A DNA stretch of 64,000 nucleotides from an uncultured Clostridia bacterium (GTDB taxonomy: Bacteria > Bacillota > Clostridia > Oscillospirales > Ruminococcaceae): NCBI GenBank assembly GCA_947624745.1, contig CANQLR010000002.1:85562-149561 (forward strand), in the 5' to 3' direction. Position numbers and translations under genes: made by a program. Below the pieces are notes generated by a model. The model had not been told where the DNA came from. It worked only from the letters and a program-made list of their open reading frames with translations, and made no database searches. This document shows, in pieces, positions 1 through 6,244 of this stretch (the first letter of the stretch is position 1; each line of letters begins with the position of its first letter).

Positions 1-591
1 GTTGCCGGGCTTTTCACCTCGCTTCTTGACTATCTTCTTCGCCTTCTTATGGCAAAAGCCGGGATAAACGATACCGGCTCCGCCCCGTTTCTTATTCACT
101 TCATCGGCGTGATATCCTCAATTCCCCTTTTCATCGCCTACAGCCTCCTGTTCCGCAGCAGCTCCCACGGTGCGCTGCAGTCCTTTATCGGCATTTTGGG
201 GCTTAGCGTTCTCTTTCACGCCGTCACCTTCGAGATGAATTTTCTTCTCAACATCGACTTTATCCCCGCCGTCTTGGACGGTATCCTCTCGGTCGCTTCG
301 GTCCTCCTGTACTACCTTGCCGCCGCGGGTCTTAAGGGCTTTGAAAACCGCAAAAAATCCGCAAAAACGGTCCTGATTATTTTCCTGACCGTGTACTTTT
401 TGTATCTCATAACGAGCCGGTTTGCGGCCACCGTCCTCCTCGGAAATTACATCGAAAATTCCCCCGAGATGAGCTACGGCAGGCTTCTTTTCACGCTCAG
501 CACCGTCAGCAGCGCCGCAAGCTTTTTGCTTGATATGATCTTAAAGCCCGTCGCGCTGTCGGTCTTCTACTGCGGCATCAAGCCGCAGTAA
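1..591 (+). CDS. Multi-pass membrane protein, 5' end outside window
   Basis: The reading frame is open from the first base to a TAA at 591, and the in-frame ATG at 49 has no ribosome binding site, so the gene very probably starts upstream of the window. The 196 visible residues are strongly hydrophobic, with about five predicted membrane segments separated by short polar loops (for example around GFENRKKSAK) and a short C-terminal tail. No catalytic or transport motif is recognisable, so no function is assigned. Its last 25 bases overlap the 3' end of the convergent rsmA gene. Confidence 0.6.
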   Translation, partial: VAGLFTSLLDYLLRLLMAKAGINDTGSAPFLIHFIGVISSIPLFIAYSLLFRSSSHGALQSFIGILGLSVLFHAVTFEMNFLLNIDFIPAVLDGILSVASVLLYYLAAAGLKGFENRKKSAKTVLIIFLTVYFLYLITSRFAATVLLGNYIENSPEMSYGRLLFTLSTVSSAASFLLDMILKPVALSVFYCGIKPQ

Positions 592-1439
592 GCCTCGCAT
601 ATCGCCGCGAACTGCTCCATCTTAAGCCTCTCCGGCCTTATCTGCGGGCTTATCCCCGCCCTTTCAAGGATCTCCTCCGCCGCCTTTTTTTCGAGCCCCA
701 TTCCGCCCGAAAGCGCGTTCAGCACCGTCTTTCTCCTCATCGTAAACAGCGACTTGACTATCCTGAAGAACAGCCCTTCGTCCGCAACCTCGGGGGTCTT
801 TTCCCTCATATTGAGCTTAATTACCGCGCTGTCAACCTCCGGCGAGGGCATAAAGCTCCCCCGCGACACATTAAAGAGCTTTTCCGGCTCGCTGTAAAAA
901 TTCACCGCGACCGTCACCGCCCCCGCCTCGCGCGTTCCGAGCGGCGCGCAGAGCCTGTCCGCGGCCTCCCTCTGCACCATCGTCGTGACCGAGCTTATCG
1001 GCAGCCTCTCCCCCAAAAGCTTCATGATGACCGGGCTCGTGATGTAATACGGCAGGTTCGCGCAGACAACCACCTCAAGCCCCGAAAACTCCTCCTCAAT
1101 GAGCTTTCCAAGGTCGGTTTCCATCACGTCCGCATTTATAATTCTGAGATTTTTATGCTCCCCCAGCGTCTCGGCAAGAATCGGAAGCAGCCTTCCGTCC
1201 AGCTCCACCGCGACGACTTTTTCTGCCCGAAGGCAAAGCTCGTGTGTCAGCACTCCTATCCCCGGGCCGATCTCCAGGACCCCGACTCCTTCCCCCGCGC
1301 CGCCCATCTCGGCGATTTTGGGGCACACCGACGGGTTTATCAGAAAATTCTGCCCCAGCTTTTTCGAGAACGTAAACCCGTGCCTCGAAAGTATATCCTT
1401 AATGACCCCCGGGTCGCTTAAATTCTGCACTTTTTTCAC
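567..1439 (-). CDS. rsmA: 16S rRNA dimethyladenosine transferase (KsgA/RsmA)
   Basis: Dimethylates the two adjacent adenines of the 3'-terminal 16S rRNA hairpin during late 30S maturation, using S-adenosylmethionine. At 290 residues it has the usual family length. Visible signatures are the substrate-side KKLGQNFL segment (about residues 26-33), the SAM-binding VLEIGPGIG motif (about 54-62), and the catalytic NLPYY motif (128-132). The start is a GTG at 1439 with AAGGA six bases upstream. It is the last gene of the rpsB-tsf-methyltransferase-rsmA run, so it sits with other ribosome-related genes. Its 3' end runs into a convergent membrane protein gene. Confidence 0.96.
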   Translation of the reverse strand: MKKVQNLSDPGVIKDILSRHGFTFSKKLGQNFLINPSVCPKIAEMGGAGEGVGVLEIGPGIGVLTHELCLRAEKVVAVELDGRLLPILAETLGEHKNLRIINADVMETDLGKLIEEEFSGLEVVVCANLPYYITSPVIMKLLGERLPISSVTTMVQREAADRLCAPLGTREAGAVTVAVNFYSEPEKLFNVSRGSFMPSPEVDSAVIKLNMREKTPEVADEGLFFRIVKSLFTMRRKTVLNALSGGMGLEKKAAEEILERAGISPQIRPERLKMEQFAAICEAYCGLMPQ

Positions 1440-1489
1440 TCCATGTCCTTGAGAATTTCCGGGAACTTTGCCTTGCGGTAAAAATTCAT
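1436..1489 (-). CDS. Possible 17-codon coupling ORF between methyltransferase and rsmA
   Basis: An ATG at 1489 overlaps the TGA of the upstream methyltransferase (ATGA). It has a strong GGAGG ribosome binding site, which is also the Pro-Glu-Glu coding sequence of that gene. The frame reads MNFYRKAKFPEILKDME and stops in a TGA that overlaps the GTG start of rsmA. This could be a tiny translated peptide that hands ribosomes on to rsmA, or simply chance, because the Shine-Dalgarno-like sequence is explained by the upstream codons. I do not recognise the peptide. Confidence 0.25.
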   Translation of the reverse strand: MNFYRKAKFPEILKDME

Positions 1490-2244
1490 ATTTCCTCCGG
1501 CTTTACCGAAAGCGTCGCCAAAAAGCTCGGTATATTGTGCTCGTGAAGATACCCTTCTCCGTTCGTGTCCTCATAAATATCCTTCAAAACAAACCCCGCC
1601 CTCAGCTGCCCGCCGATCTGCTCGTCGAGCGTGTGCGAAAACTGCACGCCGCTGTCGTCGGCCTGAAGGCTTTTCATCTGCTCGGGGTTTTTCAGAGGGT
1701 CAAACGGCAGCGTGTTGACTATCCTTTTTTCGTCCTCGCTCACGATAAAGTTCACCCCGTTGTCAAGCCCCGAAAGAAGCCTTCCCCCGGGCTTTAAAAC
1801 GCGATAGCATTCCCGAAACACCGGCTCGACCTCCTCGATATAGCAGTTCGACACCGGATGAAAAATCAAGTCAAACTCTCCGTCCGAAAACGGAAGAGGC
1901 TTCGACATATCCGCCTTCACGATCCGTATTTTATACCCCTCCCGCTTTGACACGAGCCTCTCCGACTCAAGCTGCCGGTCGGAATAATCAAGCACCGTGC
2001 AATCCGCCCCGAGGGCCGCAAATATCGGCATCTGCTGCCCTCCGCCCGAGGCAAGCCCCAACACCTTTTTTCCGCGAATATCTCCGAACCACCCGTGCGG
2101 GACGGGCTTCGTCGGCGTCAAAAGAACGTCCCAATCGCCGCCGAGCGCCTTAAGATAGGTCTCATGGCTTATCGGTATCCCCCACTCCCAGCCCTCGTCT
2201 ATCCAGCGGTCTATCGTCTCGGAATTTATGTTCTGATAATTCAT
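1486..2244 (-). CDS. Class I SAM-dependent methyltransferase
   Basis: A 252-residue Rossmann-fold methyltransferase. The SAM-binding motif I is read as VLGLASGGGQQ (about residues 61-71), followed by an acidic strand end (VLDYS), and by the motif IV-like segment FDLIFHPVSNCYIE. The methylated substrate cannot be told from sequence. It lies between tsf and rsmA on the same strand, which suggests co-transcription with translation and ribosome genes. A strong hairpin (2260-2293) between tsf and this gene may reduce read-through. The stop codon overlaps a possible tiny ORF leading into rsmA. Confidence 0.85.
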   Translation of the reverse strand: MNYQNINSETIDRWIDEGWEWGIPISHETYLKALGGDWDVLLTPTKPVPHGWFGDIRGKKVLGLASGGGQQMPIFAALGADCTVLDYSDRQLESERLVSKREGYKIRIVKADMSKPLPFSDGEFDLIFHPVSNCYIEEVEPVFRECYRVLKPGGRLLSGLDNGVNFIVSEDEKRIVNTLPFDPLKNPEQMKSLQADDSGVQFSHTLDEQIGGQLRAGFVLKDIYEDTNGEGYLHEHNIPSFLATLSVKPEEI

Positions 2245-2258
2245 CTCTCCACCTATTC

Positions 2259-2293
2259 AAAACGGCGAACAGGCTTTCACCTATCCGCCGTTT
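2259..2293 (-). terminator. Hairpin after tsf, probable weak terminator
   Basis: In RNA sense the arms AAACGGCG-GAUAGG and CCUGUU-CGCCGUUU pair over 14 positions (two G-U pairs) around a UGAAAG loop. The following run is only a few U residues, so termination is probably partial and the downstream methyltransferase and rsmA may be expressed by read-through. Confidence 0.55.
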
Positions 2294-2311
2294 CTTATGC
2301 CTGAAATAACC

Positions 2312-3217
2312 TTACTTGATCATCGAGGCAACTTCGTCCGCGAAGTTATCCTCTTTCTTCTGGATGCCCTCGCCGCGCTCATAGCGAACGTAGTCGGCGA
2401 TCTTGATCGAGCCGCCAAGCTCCTTGGCGCACTTGTCGACATACTTGCCGACGGTGAGGTCTCCGTCCTTGATGAATTCCTGATCGACAAGGCAGTTCTC
2501 GGTGTAGTATTTGCCGATCTTGCCCTCGACGATCTTCGCGAGCACCTGCTCGGGCTTGTTCTTCATCTTGGGATCCTCCGCCATCTGCGCGAGCATGATC
2601 TTCTTCTCGCCCTCGAGAACTTCGGCGGGAACATGGTCTCTGTCGAGGTAGCTCGCGTTCATCGAGGCCACCTGCATCGCAACGTCCTTGCCGCAGGCGT
2701 TTGCTTTGTCGCCGAGGTCGGTGTCAAGCTTAACAAGAACGCCTATCCTGCCGCCGCCGTGAACATAGCTGACGACATTGCCCTCGATCCTGACGAATCT
2801 GCGTATCTGAATGTTTTCTCTGATCTTAAGGAACAGCTCCTGAAGCTCCTCCTCGACGGTCCTGCCGCTCGCGGTCTTAACGGCCTTGAGGGCGTCTACG
2901 TCGGCGGGGTTAGCGTCTGCAACAGCCTTGCAAACGGTGTTTACGAAGTTCTTGAAATCGTCGGTGTTGGCGACGAAGTCGGTCTCGGAGTTCACCTCGA
3001 CCATAGCGGCCACGCCGTTTTCTACAACAGCGGCAACCAAGCCCTCCGCGGCCACTCTGCCGGCCTTCTTGGCCTGGGTCGCAAGGCCCTTCTCGCGCAA
3101 AATGATTATAGCCTTTTCAAAGTCGCCGTCGGCCTCGACGAGCGCCTTCTTGCAGTCCATCATGCCTACGCCCGTTCTCTCACGGAGCGAAGCAACGTCC
3201 TTAGCAGTAATTGCCAT
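2312..3217 (-). CDS. tsf: Elongation factor Ts
   Basis: Nucleotide exchange factor that regenerates EF-Tu-GTP in the cytoplasm. The 301 residues begin with the UBA-like N-terminal domain containing the family signature RTGVGMMDCKKAL (residues 14-26), followed by the core with SETDFVA (about 77-83). Length and motifs are normal. It follows rpsB by 29 bases, the standard rpsB-tsf arrangement, and shares the rpsB promoter at 4108-4136. In Bacillus the pair lies directly upstream of pyrH; here pyrH is more than 12 kb away with gpsA upstream of it. Confidence 0.97.
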   Translation of the reverse strand: MAITAKDVASLRERTGVGMMDCKKALVEADGDFEKAIIILREKGLATQAKKAGRVAAEGLVAAVVENGVAAMVEVNSETDFVANTDDFKNFVNTVCKAVADANPADVDALKAVKTASGRTVEEELQELFLKIRENIQIRRFVRIEGNVVSYVHGGGRIGVLVKLDTDLGDKANACGKDVAMQVASMNASYLDRDHVPAEVLEGEKKIMLAQMAEDPKMKNKPEQVLAKIVEGKIGKYYTENCLVDQEFIKDGDLTVGKYVDKCAKELGGSIKIADYVRYERGEGIQKKEDNFADEVASMIK

Positions 3218-3246
3218 TATTTATCTATCCTTTCCTGAATCAGTGT

Positions 3247-3981
3247 TTATTCGGCGGCTTCTTCGGCGACCTCAACGGTCTCGCCCTCTGCCGCAGTCTC
3301 GCCTGCTCTGCCCTCGATGACGGCGTCGGCGATAGCGCCGGAGATGAGCTTAATTGCTCTGATGGCGTCGTCGTTGCCGGGGATAACGTAATCCACCTCG
3401 TCGGGGTCGCAGTTGGTATCAACTATAGCGACGACAGGGATACCGAGCTTTCTTGCCTCGCTGACGGCGATCTTCTCGCGCTTCGGGTCAACGATGAACA
3501 GCGCGGCGGGGAGTTTGCGCATATTCTTTATACCGCCGAGATACTTTTCGAGCTTTTCGATCTCAAGCTGGAGCTTAACGACCTCTTTCTTCGGAAGAAG
3601 ATCGAAGGTGCCGTCGGTCTCCATCTTGTGGAGCTGTTCAAGTCTGCGGATACGGGTCTGAATGGTCTTGAAGTTGGTCATCATACCGCCGAGCCAGCGT
3701 GCGTTGACATAGTGAGCATTGGCGCGAAGAGCCTCCTCGCGGATAGAGTCGCTCGCCTGCTTCTTTGTGCCGACGAAGATTATCTCGCCGCCCTCTGCGG
3801 AAAGGTCGCGCACGAACATATAAGCCTCTTCGAGCTTGCGCACGGTCTTCTGCAGGTCGATGATATAGATGCCGTTTCTTTCGGTGAAGATGTACGGAGC
3901 CATCTTCGGGTTCCATCTTCTCGAGGGGTGACCGAAGTGCACGCCCGCTTCGAGAAGCTGCTTCATTGATACTACTGCCAT
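3247..3981 (-). CDS. rpsB: 30S ribosomal protein S2
   Basis: Structural protein of the small subunit (244 residues). The N-terminus [18 protein letters not shown] and the following RRWNPKM are diagnostic. The C-terminus is an acidic tail of Glu, Ala and Val, as in clostridial S2 proteins. The frame is open further upstream, but the start at 3981 is chosen because it has AAGGAGG eight bases ahead and matches S2 N-termini; the upstream extension does not. A 120-base 5' leader with a long imperfect hairpin (4028-4089) lies between the promoter and the gene and may mediate autoregulation by S2. Confidence 0.97.
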   Translation of the reverse strand: MAVVSMKQLLEAGVHFGHPSRRWNPKMAPYIFTERNGIYIIDLQKTVRKLEEAYMFVRDLSAEGGEIIFVGTKKQASDSIREEALRANAHYVNARWLGGMMTNFKTIQTRIRRLEQLHKMETDGTFDLLPKKEVVKLQLEIEKLEKYLGGIKNMRKLPAALFIVDPKREKIAVSEARKLGIPVVAIVDTNCDPDEVDYVIPGNDDAIRAIKLISGAIADAVIEGRAGETAAEGETVEVAEEAAE

Positions 3982-4027
3982 AAGTAGTAACCTCCTTGTG
4001 TGGTTTAAAAATTTTTGTGTACTTCCC

Positions 4028-4089
4028 CGGGCTACGCTTACCCGCTTACACCCCGAGGTTTTTCGGGGAACCATTCGCGGAATAGCCCG
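4028..4089 (-). promoter_or_regulatory. Structured rpsB mRNA leader, candidate S2 autoregulatory element
   Basis: In RNA sense three stacked helices are seen: CGGGCUA/UAGCCCG, then CCGC/GCGG, then CCCCGA/UCGGGG closed by a six-base loop, with internal loops between them. It lies inside the ~120-base 5' UTR, well upstream of the ribosome binding site and with no U-tract after it, so it does not look like an intrinsic terminator. Ribosomal protein leaders of this kind are common; that S2 binds this one is inference. Confidence 0.5.
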
Positions 4090-4107
4090 AGTGTGAATTA
4101 CCGAAAG

Positions 4108-4136
4108 ATTATAACATATATTTTTTCAAATTGCAA
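4108..4136 (-). promoter_or_regulatory. Sigma-A type promoter for rpsB-tsf
   Basis: TTGCAA (4131-4136) and TATAAT (4108-4113) on the minus strand, separated by exactly 17 bases, with an A/T-rich spacer. Transcription would start near 4101. Confidence 0.85.
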
Positions 4137-4312
4137 GGGGTTTATGAAAATTTTTTGGGTTTTTTCGGGGCAAGTACGAAAGGAGGGTCGGTCGGCACAA
4201 GGTATTCGCTTCGCTCATGCTATTTTAAGCCCCCACCCCTGCCCCTCCCCGGTGGGGAGGGGGCTGTTGCAACACTTTGTCTTCTCACCGCAGCAAAGCG
4301 TATCCCCCACGC

Positions 4313-4406
4313 GGCGAAGCCCAGTGAGCCTGCTTCGCAGTCTCACCCGCCGCACTTCGTGTGCGGCGGCGAGGCGGCAGCTCCGCTGCCGCCTCGGGGC
4401 TTCGCC
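4313..4406. repeat. Cloverleaf repeat copy 1
   Basis: Outer stem GGCGAAGCCC (4313-4322) pairs with GGGCTTCGCC (4397-4406). Inside are hairpin 1 (4324-4346, loop TTC, one C/T mismatch), hairpin 2 (arms CCGCCGCAC/GTGCGGCGG, 4347-4369, loop TTCGT) and hairpin 3 (arms GAGGCGGCAGC/GCTGCCGCCTC, 4371-4395, loop TCC). Only three bases lie unpaired at the junction. The same plan with different inner stems recurs at 4446, 50207, 63683 and 63869. Confidence 0.85.
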
Positions 4407-4445
4407 CCCGCCCTGCCTCACCGCAGCAAAGTACAGACCCATACT

Positions 4446-4539
4446 GGGCGAAGCCCCTGCGCGGAGCTTCGCTCCGCGCGGCCGTGGACCTGAGGTCCAC
4501 GGCCCACCGGCCACTCCGTGGCCGGTGGGGGCTTCGCCC
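4446..4539. repeat. Cloverleaf repeat copy 2
   Basis: Outer stem GGGCGAAGCCCC (4446-4457) pairs with GGGGCTTCGCCC (4528-4539). Three perfect hairpins follow head to tail: GCGCGGAGC/GCTCCGCGC with loop TTC (4459-4479), GGCCGTGGACC/GGTCCACGGCC with loop TGA (4480-4504), and CACCGGCCAC/GTGGCCGGTG with loop TCC (4505-4527). A single base (4458) is unpaired outside the loops, giving an almost perfect four-way junction. Confidence 0.88.
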
Positions 4540-4668
4540 CACCTCCAGCGCACCCCACCCCGAGTTATTTCCATCACTCTGTGCAGAGTTTTCCCTCGCT
4601 CCCCACTCGGCAAAAGAGGAGCTGACCCCCGCTTTGTGCGCAACTGTTTACTTATGATATAATCCCAA

Positions 4669-4877
4669 CCTTTCCTTTGCCTCGCTCATCGCTCGGCAAA
4701 CGGGGAGACCCCTTACGGTGGTCTCCCCACGTCGCAACAGCCCACCGGGCTGATTGCTCCTCCCCGTCCTGCGCTTGCTAACGCATGGGGGATTTCGCGA
4801 CTGCGGTCGCGACCAAAGGGCTCTGCCCTTTGGAATCCCGCGGCCTTTTGAGGAAAGGCCGGCGAAACCTTTTTAGT
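4669..4877 (+). repeat. Dispersed hairpin-string repeat, family A copy 1
   Basis: About 209 bp made of consecutive hairpins: TTTGCC/GGCAAA, GGGGAGACC/GGTCTCCCC, CAGCCC/GGGCTG, TCGCGAC/GTCGCGA, CCAAAGGGC/GCCCTTTGG and GGCCTTT/AAAGGCC, ending in AAACCTTTTTAGT. Two relatives lie at 33694-33891 (opposite orientation) and 33994-34203 (same orientation). Order and loops are kept between copies while several stems have changed on both arms. Confidence 0.8.
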
Positions 4878-4990
4878 ATTTTCGCCCCCACCTGTCCAAA
4901 TCTTTGTACTCCTCCCTCTTGACATTCCCGAACGTATGTGCTATACTATACTAAGGAGCCCACCTCTTTCGACGGTCTCCTGCCCATCCC

Positions 4991-5275
4991 TCACTCCTCC
5001 CCCTTCTCCTCCTTCCGCGGCCGCAAAGGAGGCAAGGCCTCGGCGGCAGTGACCAAAATGGCGTCCTTCCCGATAAGGCTGATGTTTTCAAACTTCACCG
5101 AGAGGTCCCCCTCCCTCCCTAAAAGCCCGAAAAGCTTCGGCCTGCCGAAAATGGTCAGCGAGCGTATCCGCGCCGTCTCCGCCTCAAAGCTAAGATCGTC
5201 CGCCCGGCCCAAAATCGTGCCGGTATTCGTGTCAACTATCTCCTTCTGCCTGATTTCCGAAAGCGTGTAAAGCAT
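4991..5275 (-). CDS. YlmC/YmxH family PRC-barrel protein
   Basis: A 94-residue protein resembling the small YlmC/YmxH family of spore-forming Firmicutes: LSEIRQKEIVDTNTG followed by LGRADDLSFEAETARI and, near the end, the typical ENISLIGKDAILV. The fold is expected to be a PRC-barrel; the molecular role is unknown and the link to sporulation comes from family membership only. The frame is open ten codons further upstream, but the start at 5275 is preferred because GAGGTGA lies just ahead of it, whereas the upstream ATG has none. A terminator-like hairpin separates it from the upstream gene. Confidence 0.75.
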   Translation of the reverse strand: MLYTLSEIRQKEIVDTNTGTILGRADDLSFEAETARIRSLTIFGRPKLFGLLGREGDLSVKFENISLIGKDAILVTAAEALPPLRPRKEEKGEE

Positions 5276-5316
5276 ATCTGTCACCTCGTTTAAGGATATG
5301 CTCATTTTCCGCGGAT

Positions 5317-5347
5317 AATAACAAAGACGGCGGGGCGTGCCGCCGTC
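5317..5347 (-). terminator. Intrinsic terminator after the Cys-rich protein gene
   Basis: In RNA sense GACGGCGG and CCGCCGUC form a perfect 8-bp stem with a six-base loop, followed by UUUGUUAUU. It sits between the Cys-rich gene (stop at 5354) and the YlmC/YmxH-type gene. Confidence 0.65.
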
Positions 5348-5353
5348 CGATGT

Positions 5354-6136
5354 TTACTTTTCGCAGGAGCAGCCCGCGCCGCCGCTTCCGATATCCTCAA
5401 GTCCCTTGGGATAAAACTCGCTCGCCGGGAAGCTGATCTTGTCGAACAGCTCGCATGGGCTCTCGGTGTTCGATGTGCACTCCTTCGACGGCACCTCATA
5501 GTCGAACGCGGGCACCATCACCGGCACGTTTCTCGAAAGCGACACCACCGAGAACAGTCCGAGTGTGCAGCATATAACCTTTCTTGAGGGCACCGTGACC
5601 GCGCTTTCGCAGGTCGCGTCTGTGCAGGCCGAGTATGCGGGGATAGTCACGAGCCTGAGTCCCAAAACAATGGGGTCCGCGACTGCGACGGTCGCCCTCG
5701 GCGGGTTGTTGTAACAGCAGCCGTTCTGGCTTACCGCTCCGTTTTCTGCCGAGCTGAAAAGCTTGGTCCCGCCCTCCGAGCCGTAAAGTATCACCTTTTT
5801 CGTGAACGAAGCCGTGCCGTTCACGATATTGGTCGGCACCGTCTGCGAAGCGCTCGATGAAAGCTCGACCTCGATACCGAAGGTGTAAGTAATGTCCACC
5901 GAATAGAACCCCTTGTTGAACTGTATGGGCTCGATTGAGAAGTAAGCGCTCGTCACCTCGCAGCAGCGCGCTTTAGCGTATGCGGCCTCATTCACAAGGC
6001 GGTTCGACTCGAAATCGGGAAAAACTACCTCTAAGTCCTCGAGGCAGTCTCTGTCGGAGCAGCTGTCGAAGATCCGCTCCGCTTGGATCGTTACCGCTTC
6101 CTTGAAACCGTAAGGGTTGGTAGCAAATTCTGCCAT
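5354..6136 (-). CDS. Conserved Cys-rich clostridial protein of unknown function
   Basis: A 260-residue protein with no signal peptide or membrane segment. It carries many cysteines, several paired: DSCSDRDCLEDL near residues 25-36, RCCEV, GCCYNN, CTDATC, VICC, and a Cys-rich tail (GCSCEK). The middle is rich in beta-strand-like alternating residues. I recall similar uncharacterised proteins in clostridia with the same D-S-C-x-D-x-D-C-L motif. The Cys pattern would suit a cross-linked spore-coat protein or a metal-binding protein, but this is a guess. The start at 6136 is chosen because AGGAGG lies six bases upstream; an upstream in-frame ATG overlaps that site. Confidence 0.65.
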   Translation of the reverse strand: MAEFATNPYGFKEAVTIQAERIFDSCSDRDCLEDLEVVFPDFESNRLVNEAAYAKARCCEVTSAYFSIEPIQFNKGFYSVDITYTFGIEVELSSSASQTVPTNIVNGTASFTKKVILYGSEGGTKLFSSAENGAVSQNGCCYNNPPRATVAVADPIVLGLRLVTIPAYSACTDATCESAVTVPSRKVICCTLGLFSVVSLSRNVPVMVPAFDYEVPSKECTSNTESPCELFDKISFPASEFYPKGLEDIGSGGAGCSCEK

Positions 6137-6244
6137 ATGAATCCTCCTGAACATGTATTAAAGCATGAATTTTTGTCCATGACTTCTATACATAGTATTC
6201 AGGCAGGGCGAAATTAGTGCAGGCCGCGAAAAAACCTTTTCCGA

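Larger units (their letters stand above)
4137..4990. other. Gene-free repeat block
   Basis: About 850 bases with no supportable gene; the open frames here are by-products of G+C-rich palindromes. Contents: a triloop hairpin of CCCCTCCCC/GGGGAGGGG (4242-4262), two cloverleaf elements (4313-4406 and 4446-4539), and one copy of the second dispersed family (4669-4877). The segment 4540-4668 is weakly related to sequence between the repeats near 33.9 kb (both carry versions of an ACTCTG...CAGAGTT motif). The segment 4878-4990 holds nothing I can name. Confidence 0.7.

Noticed and set aside
2297..3238. 313-codon plus-strand open frame opposite tsf
   Set aside because: It is the antisense shadow of tsf, whose identity is certain; similar long shadows lie opposite der, dapA, xylanase and ispG.
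4313..4406. Cloverleaf element as a tRNA or tRNA-like gene
   Set aside because: Although the secondary structure is cloverleaf-like, it lacks the T-loop TTCRA, D-loop GG, anticodon-loop size and CCA-proximal features; all stems are 8-13 bp with triloops.
4207..4925. Several open frames of 60-140 codons in the 4.2-4.9 kb block
   Set aside because: They overlap on both strands inside hairpin repeats, lack RBS and have no protein-like composition.
6137..6244. Sporulation-sigma (sigma-E/G/K) promoter upstream of the Cys-rich gene
   Set aside because: TGAATA- and CATGCTTTA-like boxes are present, but not at the spacing any of these factors require.
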